Source of the DNA: a virus
Virus record (IMG/VR): IMGVR_UViG_3300042549_000870
Location: 1-46,280 of that record
DNA length: 46,280 bases
Direction: 5' to 3' (one strand)
Below the pieces are notes generated by a model, which was not told the DNA's origin, searched no databases, and worked only from the letters and a program-made list of their open reading frames with translations. Positions 1 through 6,440 of the stretch are shown here, piece by piece. Both the position numbers and the translations under genes were made by a program. The stretch's first letter is position 1. Each line of letters starts with the position of its first letter.

Positions 1-1
1 C

Positions 2-301
2 AAGAACACGCTGATCCTTGGTCCCACCCCGGACAGCAACTATCAGGTCGAACTGCATTACTACTACTATCCGGAATCCATCGTCACCGCTACCACCTCG
101 TGGCTGGGTGACAACTTCGAAACCGTCCTTCTGTACGGAACCCTGAGAGAGGCTTACCTCTACATGAAGGGTGAACAGGACATCATCACCTACTATGAAC
201 AGAAGTATCAGGAATCGTTGGGTCTCCTGAAACTCCTTGGCGAAGGTAAGGATCGTCGTGATGCCTTCCGGTCTGGCCTCAATAGGATTCCGGTCACATG
301 A
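2..301 (+). CDS. Head-tail adaptor-like protein (C-terminal part)
   Basis: The frame is open from the window edge to a TGA at 299-301, giving the last 99 residues of a protein whose start lies outside the window. The visible part has a PTPDSNYQVELHYYY strand, a TSWL helix start, LLYGTLREAYLYMKGEQD and a basic tail (KDRRDAFRSGL). This resembles the phage adaptor proteins that join the portal to the tail in podovirus-like phages (T7 gp11/P22 gp4 role). The stop overlaps the next ATG by 4 bp (ATGA), so the two are probably translated together. The family call is from remembered sequence style, not a search. Confidence 0.6.
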   Translation, partial: KNTLILGPTPDSNYQVELHYYYYPESIVTATTSWLGDNFETVLLYGTLREAYLYMKGEQDIITYYEQKYQESLGLLKLLGEGKDRRDAFRSGLNRIPVT

Positions 302-711
302 TCTTTCAGACACAGACCGTCAGTTTCCGCGAGGAGTTGCTCAAGGGTATCCACGACCTACAGACGGACACCATCAAGTTCGCGCTCTATACCAGCATTG
401 CGACTCTGAACGAGGACACAACGGTATACAGCACCACCAACGAGGTGGTCGGATCGGGTTACAGCGCAGGAGGCGTGGTGCTGACGGGAGTCACCATCAA
501 CAACTCCAACGGTGTCGTGTATGTCAATTTCAACAACGCTGCGTGGAACCCGGCGAGTTTCACCTCTGCTGGTGGATTGATCTACAACTTCAGCAAAGCG
601 AACCGTTCCATCGCTGTAATCAGTTTCGGAAACGACAAAACAGCAACCAATACATTCACTGTGCAGATGCCCACCAACACCTACACCTCGGCACTACTGC
701 GTTTCAATTAG
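298..711 (+). CDS. Decoration/structural protein of about 137 residues
   Basis: The protein has 137 residues and a Thr/Asn/Val-rich beta composition with no membrane segment. The N-terminus reads FREELLKGIHDLQTDTIKFA followed by LYTS. This layout is common in a family of small phage virion proteins located between the adaptor and tail genes. It starts inside the adaptor stop (ATGA overlap) and ends 9 bp before the next gene. A capsid-decoration or tail-accessory role is inferred from position and composition only. An overlapping open frame at 237-749 is judged a shadow because its translation is rich in His, Gln and Cys. Confidence 0.65.
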   Translation: MIFQTQTVSFREELLKGIHDLQTDTIKFALYTSIATLNEDTTVYSTTNEVVGSGYSAGGVVLTGVTINNSNGVVYVNFNNAAWNPASFTSAGGLIYNFSKANRSIAVISFGNDKTATNTFTVQMPTNTYTSALLRFN

Positions 712-720
712 GAGAATCAC

Positions 721-1302
721 ATGTTCATCAACAAGGCCAAGTCCTTTGACAATGTCGGTGCCGATGTCGCAAAGGGCGGCGGTGCAAACGCTCGTCTCAA
801 GGGAGGCGGCATCTTCACGGTCCGTTGCCGTGACAAGGAAGGCAACCTGAAGTGGGAGCAGAAGTCCCACAACCTCGTGGTCAATGTCGGTCTTGCCGAC
901 ATGAACACCAAGTACTTCAAGGGTTCCGGGTACACCGCTGCGTGGTATCTCGGTATCTACGGACCTGCCTCTTCGAACAACCCGTCTTCGACCGACACCA
1001 TGGCAAGCCATGCCGGTTGGACTGAGGTGACGGCTTATAGCAACGCGACCCGTCCTGCTGCGACCTTTGGCGCTGCCACCACGGCAGATCCTTCGGTCAT
1101 CGCGAACTCTGCTTCTCCGGCACAGTTTCTGGTCAACGCCTCTGCCAATGTCGGTGGCGCGTTCCTGACAAGCGGAGACCTCCCCGGTGGTTCGTCTGGA
1201 ACCTTGTTCTCTGCCTCTGACTTCGCAGCCCCCGGAGATCGCACAGTCCAAAACGGCGATGTCCTGTCTGTCACCTACACCTTCAGCCTTGACGCTGCAT
1301 AA
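721..1302 (+). CDS. Phage structural protein, 193 residues
   Basis: The ATG at 721 follows an AGGAGAATC ribosome site. The protein is Ala/Ser/Thr/Gly-rich: an N-terminal helical part (FINKAKSFDNVGADVAKGGG), a beta segment with the phrase WEQKSHNLVVNVGLADMN, a glycine-aromatic core (AAWYLGIYGPAS) and a C-terminal strand ending VTYTFSLDAA. The NLVVN.GL phrase and terminal TYTF strand recall a common family of small phage virion proteins. It lies between another structural gene and a small DUF2158-like gene. A virion role is likely; the exact position in the particle is unknown. Confidence 0.6.
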   Translation: MFINKAKSFDNVGADVAKGGGANARLKGGGIFTVRCRDKEGNLKWEQKSHNLVVNVGLADMNTKYFKGSGYTAAWYLGIYGPASSNNPSSTDTMASHAGWTEVTAYSNATRPAATFGAATTADPSVIANSASPAQFLVNASANVGGAFLTSGDLPGGSSGTLFSASDFAAPGDRTVQNGDVLSVTYTFSLDAA

Positions 1303-1318
1303 GGAGTTTAAACATGGC
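1302..1318 (+). repeat. Duplicated ribosome-site leader, copy 1
   Basis: The 17-mer AGGAGTTTAAACATGGC covers the Shine-Dalgarno site, an 8-bp GTTTAAAC palindrome and the start codon of the 58-residue gene. It recurs exactly at 2281-2297 in front of the tail fibre. Confidence 0.8.
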
Positions 1319-1490
1319 TAAGTTTGCAAAGGGCGAGAAGGTCAAGTTGGTAGTAATTGTTCCCGAAGGCCCGGTAGAGAAGTTCATGATGACCGAAGAC
1401 GGTGTGATCATGTGTCTTATCTCTTGGGTCGATGTGAACGGTCAGAACCAGTCCCGTTGGTTTTCGGAAGACGAACTCGTCAAGGCGTAG
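1314..1490 (+). CDS. Small DUF2158/YodC-like protein, 58 residues
   Basis: The ATG at 1314 sits 6-7 bases after a strong GGAG and the TAG is at 1488-1490, giving 58 residues. The protein begins AKFAKGEKVKLVV and ends SRWFSEDELVKA, with a short central beta stretch (VIMCLISWVDVNGQ). This matches the general plan of the small SH3-like YodC/DUF2158 proteins (start FKxGDxV, a middle CxWFD strand, end with an acidic-Leu helix). The function of that family is not established. The next gene starts 3 bp after the stop. Confidence 0.6.
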   Translation: MAKFAKGEKVKLVVIVPEGPVEKFMMTEDGVIMCLISWVDVNGQNQSRWFSEDELVKA

Positions 1491-1493
1491 TCT

Positions 1494-2282
1494 GTGGCTG
1501 AGGGCGGCTGGGGATCAGGCACTTGGGGTCAAGCAGGTTGGGGGATGTCGGTCTATGACCGTTCCTCTGAAGACACCGCTGTCGCCAACGATGCCAATAC
1601 CGGTGCCGGAACGCAGTTCAATGCGCCGGTCACGGAATCCTCTGTTGCCTCAGACACCGTCTCGTCTATCTACAGTCTAGGCTCCAGCGTCTCAGAGACG
1701 ACTACAGGGACGGACTCTGTACTGGCTAATGCCGACTTCAAGGCTATGGTCAGCGAGGCTGCAATAGCCTCTGACGCGGTCCTATCCACCCCTGATTACA
1801 AGACCATGGTGGATGAGTCGGCGGTGGCCTCTGATGCGGTTCTGGCAGGTCAGAACTTCAACTCACAGGCATCTGAGACGGCGACCGGGCAAGACGAGTC
1901 TTACTCAGTGTTCTCATTCCCGGTGGTCATAAACGAGTCTGTGACGGCTTCTGATGACCCCTCGTCCTTGGTCGCCCTTGGCAGCAGCGTCTCTGAGACA
2001 GCCTCTGCGTCTGACATAGATGCGGGATTGGTTGACTTCAAGGCCATGATCAACGAGATCCTGAGTGCGGTTGATATCGCCTCAGGCGGGGTGACCTTCG
2101 AAGCGGATGTGTCTGAGTCCATAACCGTCTCGGATATCACCTCAGGGGCGTACCTTTGGAATCCAGTTGATGACGACCAGACCGCAAACTGGCAGAATTT
2201 AAACGACGACCAGACACCGGGATGGTCCGATGTCGATGACTCGCAAACAACGACTTGGGCTAACATCCCCACGGTGAATTAG
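1494..2282 (+). CDS. Repeat-containing tail protein with SETxxASD and DDxQTxxW repeats
   Basis: The GTG at 1494 is chosen because no ATG lies near the beginning of the frame and the first residues form a Gly/Trp motif (GGWGSGTWGQAGWG). The 262-residue protein is then built of about nine imperfect repeats of roughly 20-26 residues with the core S-E-(S/T)-x-x-A-S-D, for example VTESSVASD, VSEAAIASD, VDESAVASD and VSESITVSD. The C-terminus has three shorter repeats of the type DDDQTANW, NDDQTPGW and DDSQTTTW. Such repeats are typical of elongated phage tail or fibre-associated proteins. It precedes the S74 fibre and its stop overlaps that gene's duplicated ribosome-site leader. Confidence 0.65.
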   Translation: MAEGGWGSGTWGQAGWGMSVYDRSSEDTAVANDANTGAGTQFNAPVTESSVASDTVSSIYSLGSSVSETTTGTDSVLANADFKAMVSEAAIASDAVLSTPDYKTMVDESAVASDAVLAGQNFNSQASETATGQDESYSVFSFPVVINESVTASDDPSSLVALGSSVSETASASDIDAGLVDFKAMINEILSAVDIASGGVTFEADVSESITVSDITSGAYLWNPVDDDQTANWQNLNDDQTPGWSDVDDSQTTTWANIPTVN

Positions 2283-2297
2283 GAGTTTAAACATGGC
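2281..2297 (+). repeat. Duplicated ribosome-site leader, copy 2
   Basis: This is the second exact copy of AGGAGTTTAAACATGGC. It includes the last two bases of the upstream TAG stop and the ATG of the S74 tail fibre at 2293. Confidence 0.8.
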
Positions 2298-4500
2298 CTC
2301 AACCTTCTCCCCGAATCTTTCCATCGAACTCATCGGTACTGGCGACCAAGCCGGTACTTGGGGTACGACCACCAATTCCAATCTCGGTACTCTTATCGAG
2401 CAGGCCATCTCTGGCTATGTGACTCAGGCGGTTGTAACTGGCACTGACACGACGATCACCATCCCAAATGGTTCGACCGGCGTTGCCCGGAACATGTACA
2501 TCGAGTTGACCGGTACGGGTGGTACCAACACCAACCTGATCGTCCCTGCCAATAAGAAACTCTACTTCATCTTCAACAACTCGACCGGCGCTGTAACGGT
2601 GAAGGTGTCGGGTCAGACGGGTGTATCGGTACCGACTGGCAAGAAGATGGTCCTTGTCTCAAACGGCACGGACATCGTCAACGGTTTGAACTACATCGCG
2701 GATTTTGCTTCTAACTCTGCGACCATCACGCACCTGTCAGCGACCTCTGCCAGCATCACCAATCTGACGCTGACCAGCCTTGTCATCAGCAATCTGAGCA
2801 TTGCCTCAGCCAACATCACTACGCTCACGGGATCTACGCAGACCCTCTCCGGCAACCTCACGCTCAACGGCGGCACCGCCAACGGCGTGTTGTACTTGAA
2901 CGGCAGCAAGGTGGCGACGAGTGGGACGGCGCTGGTGTTTGATGGGACGAATCTTGGTATTGGAGGCTCGCCAAGTTTCTACCAAGGGTCGGGGCTTCTG
3001 ATTTCTCGCAGTGGTTACGCAACGATTCGTCTTAATGATTCTTCTGGTGGCGGCACGGCTGCGGAAATTAAGCAGTCGGACAGCGCAGGATTGATTCTTG
3101 AGTCCATCAGCAACCGACCAATCCAATTTAATGTCAACGCCTCCGAACAGATGCGCCTCACCTCGACGGGCCTCGGCATCGGGACGAGTTCGCCGGGTGC
3201 AAAACTTGATGTAACCGGAACCTTTAACGGCACACAGGCTGTTTTCGGTAATACCTCTGGTCGTGGCTTGTTGATTGGCACGGCGCTTAACGGTGGCGTA
3301 AACGAAGGCTCGTCGGTGCTTAATTCGCGTGGCGCGGGTAACGGTCAGTTTCTGTTCCAAACGGACGGGACTACGCGGATGACCTTGACCGACACCGGCA
3401 ACCTCGGTCTGGGCGTGACGCCGAGTGCGGTTTCTGTTGGCGACCGAGTTGTTCAGGTTCGCAATTTTTTGTTTAACGACAACACCAACGGCTACGGCAT
3501 TCTTCGGTACAACAATTTCTTTAACGGCACAAACGATGTTTATCTAAATACCGGCGCTGTCTCTGCGTTCCAAATGCAGGGCAACGCATTCAAGTGGTAT
3601 CAAGCAGCCTCCGGCACCGCAGGCAACACCATCACTTTCACGCAGGCGATGACGCTGGATGCGAGTGGGAATTTGGCGCTTGGCAATACCTCTGCTAGTG
3701 GAATGAGACTTCTCGTCTCTGGATATTCGCCTGAATTGTATGACCCCACCACAGCCAGCGCAAAGTTTGCGTTTTTGCCAAAAGGTTCTCAAGAGATATT
3801 TGATATAAGTACTGGCGCAACACTAAAAGCAGGGTACGCAAACTTAATTAATATTTCTGTTAACGACAACAATGGCGGTGATGGTATTTATTACGGCGCT
3901 GTTGCCCAGTCAGCAGGAAACTCTGGTTCAAACTTTGTGTTTGGCCGAAGAACAGGCGCGACATCTTGGGCTGAAAGCGCCCGCATCACGAGCGGGGGAG
4001 ATTTGCTGGTGGCAAAGACGGCTGCATCTGACTCTACGCTTGGCGTGGAAATTCAGGCGGCAGGCACTGTTGTTTCTACAAGGTCTGGTTCTACAAACTC
4101 ACAGTCAACATTGATTGTCTATTCAACTGGAGCCACCGCGTATCGTTTTTATGTTGGAATGGATGGAACGGTAAACGCCACAAACACCACAATCAGCGCA
4201 GTCTCTGACCAGCGCCTGAAGGAAAACATCCAAGACCTTGATGTCGGCCTTAACAAAATCATGGCTCTCAAGCCGCGCAAGTTTGACTGGAAGGCTGGCA
4301 AGGGCAAGGACATTAAGGGCGACCGTGGCTGGATTGCTCAGGAGTTTGAGCAGGTCTTCCCCGACATGATTGACACATGGAAAGACCCTGCTCCTGAAGG
4401 CGAGGAGCCTTACAAGTCAGTTCGCGCTGACCTGATTCCTGTACTGGTCAAAGCCATTCAAGAACTTACTGCGCGTGTCGCACAACTGGAGAGCAAATAA
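2293..4500 (+). CDS. Tail fibre with C-terminal S74 intramolecular chaperone
   Basis: The 735-residue protein has three visible parts. The N-terminus (about 1-135) is a beta-rich attachment-like domain starting ASTFSPNLSIELIGTGDQAG. The middle has a Ser/Thr/Ile/Leu repeat segment (SATITHLSATSASITNLTL and on), as in trimeric fibre shafts, followed by receptor-type beta modules (TSTGLGIGTSSPGAKLDVTG). The last about 100 residues match the peptidase S74/endosialidase chaperone: SDQRLKENIQDL, LKPRKFDW, GWIAQEFEQVFPDMI and a final coiled coil. In this family the chaperone trimerises and cleaves itself off in front of the conserved Ser, here Ser638 at about base 4204. It is the probable host-recognition fibre. 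Confidence 0.92.
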   Translation: MASTFSPNLSIELIGTGDQAGTWGTTTNSNLGTLIEQAISGYVTQAVVTGTDTTITIPNGSTGVARNMYIELTGTGGTNTNLIVPANKKLYFIFNNSTGAVTVKVSGQTGVSVPTGKKMVLVSNGTDIVNGLNYIADFASNSATITHLSATSASITNLTLTSLVISNLSIASANITTLTGSTQTLSGNLTLNGGTANGVLYLNGSKVATSGTALVFDGTNLGIGGSPSFYQGSGLLISRSGYATIRLNDSSGGGTAAEIKQSDSAGLILESISNRPIQFNVNASEQMRLTSTGLGIGTSSPGAKLDVTGTFNGTQAVFGNTSGRGLLIGTALNGGVNEGSSVLNSRGAGNGQFLFQTDGTTRMTLTDTGNLGLGVTPSAVSVGDRVVQVRNFLFNDNTNGYGILRYNNFFNGTNDVYLNTGAVSAFQMQGNAFKWYQAASGTAGNTITFTQAMTLDASGNLALGNTSASGMRLLVSGYSPELYDPTTASAKFAFLPKGSQEIFDISTGATLKAGYANLINISVNDNNGGDGIYYGAVAQSAGNSGSNFVFGRRTGATSWAESARITSGGDLLVAKTAASDSTLGVEIQAAGTVVSTRSGSTNSQSTLIVYSTGATAYRFYVGMDGTVNATNTTISAVSDQRLKENIQDLDVGLNKIMALKPRKFDWKAGKGKDIKGDRGWIAQEFEQVFPDMIDTWKDPAPEGEEPYKSVRADLIPVLVKAIQELTARVAQLESK

Positions 4501-4823
4501 TGGCTACTGAAATTACATGGCTCGTGGGCCAACTTGACTGTGTCCCGCAGACTGCCGAAGGTGCAGATTTTGTCGTCACCGTGCATTGGTCTTGCAATGG
4601 CGTAGATGGCGCTTACACGGGGCAGGTCTACTCGACCACCTCGTTTGCCGTAGTCGAGGGCGAAGCCTTCACCCCCTACGCTGACCTCACGCAAGCGCAG
4701 GTACTTGGCTGGATATGGGCCAACGGCGTGGATAAGGCGGCAACCGAGGCTGCGGTGGAGGGCCAGATTGAGGCCCAGAAGAACCCGCCGGTCGTCTCGC
4801 CGCCGCTGCCGTGGAGCGTCTAA
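4500..4823 (+). CDS. Small fibre-associated protein, 107 residues
   Basis: The ATG shares one base with the fibre stop (TAATG at 4498-4502), so it is very probably coupled to fibre translation. The protein starts MATEITWLVGQLDC, has a beta region (ADFVVTVHWSCNGVDGAYTG), then an acidic helix (VLGWIWANGVDKAATEAAVE) and a Pro-rich end (PPVVSPPLPWSV). Genes of this size and ending often follow S74 fibres in environmental phages; their role is unknown and fibre assembly is only an inference. No membrane segment is evident. Confidence 0.6.
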   Translation: MATEITWLVGQLDCVPQTAEGADFVVTVHWSCNGVDGAYTGQVYSTTSFAVVEGEAFTPYADLTQAQVLGWIWANGVDKAATEAAVEGQIEAQKNPPVVSPPLPWSV

Positions 4824-4972
4824 TGGAAGCCAAACTTGAAGTGACTTTGGAAGAAGCCGTCGCCATCGTGAACCTGCTGGGTTCGCTCCCGACGAGTCAA
4901 GGCGGGTATCCGCTCTGGCAGAAACTGAAGGCGCAGGTGGAGGCGCAGGTGCCGAAGGACGGGGAGCCGTGA
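4823..4972 (+). CDS. Very small protein, 49 residues
   Basis: The ATG at 4823 overlaps the preceding TAA by one base and the frame runs to a TGA at 4970-4972. The product begins MEAKLEVTLEEAVAIVNLLG and continues through SQGGYPLWQKLKAQVEAQV, so it is a soluble, mostly helical peptide. The tight overlaps on both sides (TAATG before, GTGA after) argue that it is real despite its length. Function unknown. It sits between the fibre-associated gene and the first lysis-cassette membrane protein. Confidence 0.6.
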   Translation: MEAKLEVTLEEAVAIVNLLGSLPTSQGGYPLWQKLKAQVEAQVPKDGEP

Positions 4973-5160
4973 CCACGGTACAAGACCTTGAGGTGACTGT
5001 GACGAGTCACATCGATGTTTGCGCGGTGCGCTACGAAGCCATCCATGCGCGGCTAAAGCGTCTGGAGAACCTTCTGATGCGTGTTGGCGGGGCGATTATC
5101 GTCATCCTGCTGACCGCGTTTGGCACGGTGACGATGATGTTTCTGGAGTCCATCAAATGA
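4969..5160 (+). CDS. Single-span membrane protein of the lysis cassette, 63 residues
   Basis: The start is a GTG at 4969 overlapping the previous TGA (GTGA). Residues 1-35 are hydrophilic and helical (HIDVCAVRYEAIHARLKRLE). Residues 38-59 form one transmembrane helix (VGGAIIVILLTAFGTVTMMF), ending in a three-residue tail. The size and topology fit a small holin, antiholin or i-spanin-like partner. The next gene overlaps by 4 bp and also encodes a membrane protein. The exact lysis role cannot be told from sequence alone. Confidence 0.65.
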   Translation: MTTVQDLEVTVTSHIDVCAVRYEAIHARLKRLENLLMRVGGAIIVILLTAFGTVTMMFLESIK

Positions 5161-5564
5161 GTGAAGATATTGACTTGCTGAAGGTTCAAATCGAAGCCGA
5201 GATGAGACGGCTTGAGGCTAACAGCACCGCAAAGGATGTTGCTGGTAAAGCCATCGGCAAGGATGGCCTCAAGTACATCACGGTCATCGTCATCATCGGC
5301 GTACTGTCCAGCCTTGCGCTGGAGGCCGACAAGATTGCTGCGGTGATGGGCCTGTTGGGTGCCTCGCTGACCGCGCTCATCTCCATGCTCAACGGCATCG
5401 CCGGTGCTACGGTCAAGGAAGAGAAACCGGAGTTTGCGGTCATCAAGGAACTCATCGGCAAGTTGGACAAACTCGACCGTAAGGAACAGCCCATGCGGGT
5501 TGATGTCGAGGGCGACCATGTGACCGTGACCAAGGGCGATGATGTTGTGAGGGCGAAGAAATGA
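5157..5564 (+). CDS. Holin-like protein with two membrane spans, 135 residues
   Basis: The ATG at 5157 overlaps the previous TGA (ATGA); the longer open frame upstream is out-of-frame shadow of that gene. The N-terminus is a charged helix (KVQIEAEMRRLEANSTAKD). Two hydrophobic segments follow at about residues 40-58 (YITVIVIIGVLSSLALEA) and 61-85 (AAVMGLLGASLTALISMLNG). The C-terminal half is charged and soluble (KLDKLDRKEQ, VEGDHVTVTKGDDV). The gene lies directly before a second holin-like gene and an endopeptidase, so a membrane-permeabilising or lysis-timing role is likely. Confidence 0.65.
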   Translation: MSEDIDLLKVQIEAEMRRLEANSTAKDVAGKAIGKDGLKYITVIVIIGVLSSLALEADKIAAVMGLLGASLTALISMLNGIAGATVKEEKPEFAVIKELIGKLDKLDRKEQPMRVDVEGDHVTVTKGDDVVRAKK

Positions 5565-6103
5565 TTCCAGCAGCACTACAAGCCATCCTTACACCCCTCC
5601 TTGGTAACGGGTTGAACCTCGTCGCCAACGCTGTCATGGCGAAGGGTAAGGATTTCGTAGAGAAGAAGTTGGGCGTGGAACTCAAGCCCGATATGTCGCC
5701 AGAGGACTTGGCGAAGATTCAGATTGCCCAGATGGAGCATGAGGAAGAACTGCTCAAGTTGCGTCTGGAAGAAGACAAACTCGACCTTGCGGAGTTGGAA
5801 CTCCGTCTCAAGGACACAGATTCAGCGCGGGATCGGGAGGTACAGATCTCCACATCTGACAAAGCCCCCTTGCTTAATAAGATCGTGACCCCCGTTCTCG
5901 CGCTGTCTATTTTGCTGCTGACCTTCGTGCTGTTCGGTGTGGTCATGTTCGACGATACCCCGGTCGAGGCAAGCCGCAAGGACATCCTCATCTACATCTT
6001 GGGTGTGCTGTCTGCCATCGCCAGCCAAATCGTTAGTTACTACTTTGGTTCCAGCCAGAGCAGCAAGGACAAGACCGACGCACTCAAGGAGGCCATCAAG
6101 TGA
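5561..6103 (+). CDS. Holin of the GTA_holin_3TM type, 180 residues
   Basis: An amphipathic N-terminus (IPAALQAILTPLLGNGLNL) is followed by a long charged coiled coil (QMEHEEELLKLRLEEDKLD). Two strong membrane spans come next: TPVLALSILLLTFVLFGVVM, and the IYILGVLSAIASQIVSYYFG segment. It ends with SSQSSKDKTDALKEAIK. The YYFGSS ending with a Ser/Lys tail is characteristic of the three-span holins of gene-transfer agents and related phages. It overlaps both neighbours by 4 bp and precedes the endopeptidase, matching a holin-endolysin pair. Having two adjacent holin-like genes suggests holin/antiholin control of lysis timing. Confidence 0.75.
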   Translation: MIPAALQAILTPLLGNGLNLVANAVMAKGKDFVEKKLGVELKPDMSPEDLAKIQIAQMEHEEELLKLRLEEDKLDLAELELRLKDTDSARDREVQISTSDKAPLLNKIVTPVLALSILLLTFVLFGVVMFDDTPVEASRKDILIYILGVLSAIASQIVSYYFGSSQSSKDKTDALKEAIK

Positions 6104-6438
6104 GTCTCGTAGCAGAACAGGCGGCGTTCCTGCTGGATGTCGCCAAACTCATCAACAAGGCGACGGAGTTGGGCTTTGTGGTGACGGGCGGTGAACTTGC
6201 CCGTACCCCGGAACAGCAAGCCATCTATGTCAAGACGGGTCGCTCCAAGACGATGAACAGCATTCACCTCAAGCGATGCGCCATTGACTTGAATTTCTTC
6301 CGCGACGGCAAGTTGACATACGACATCCCGGCTCTTACGCCGGTTGGTGAGTACTGGCAGAGCCTGAATGAGAAGAACCAATGGGGCGGGTTCTGGAAGT
6401 CGTTCAAGGATGTTCCTCATTTTGAACGCAAGGTATAA
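6100..6438 (+). CDS. M15-type peptidoglycan endopeptidase (endolysin), 112 residues
   Basis: The start is GTG at 6100, overlapping the upstream TGA. The protein shows the VanY/L-alanyl-D-glutamate peptidase (M15) plan: GGELARTPEQQ near residue 30, a zinc-site segment with S-x-H-x7-D (NSIHLKRCAIDLNFF), and the closing motif GGFWKSFKDVPHFE with the last zinc His. The enzyme cuts peptide cross-links or stem peptides of the cell wall. It has no signal peptide, so it needs the adjacent holin to cross the inner membrane. Length is normal for minimal phage M15 lysins. Confidence 0.85.
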   Translation: MSLVAEQAAFLLDVAKLINKATELGFVVTGGELARTPEQQAIYVKTGRSKTMNSIHLKRCAIDLNFFRDGKLTYDIPALTPVGEYWQSLNEKNQWGGFWKSFKDVPHFERKV

Positions 6439-6440
6439 CG

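Noticed and set aside
237-749. Overlapping open frame rich in His, Gln and Arg
   Set aside because: It covers the 298-711 structural gene in another frame and its composition is unlike real phage proteins.
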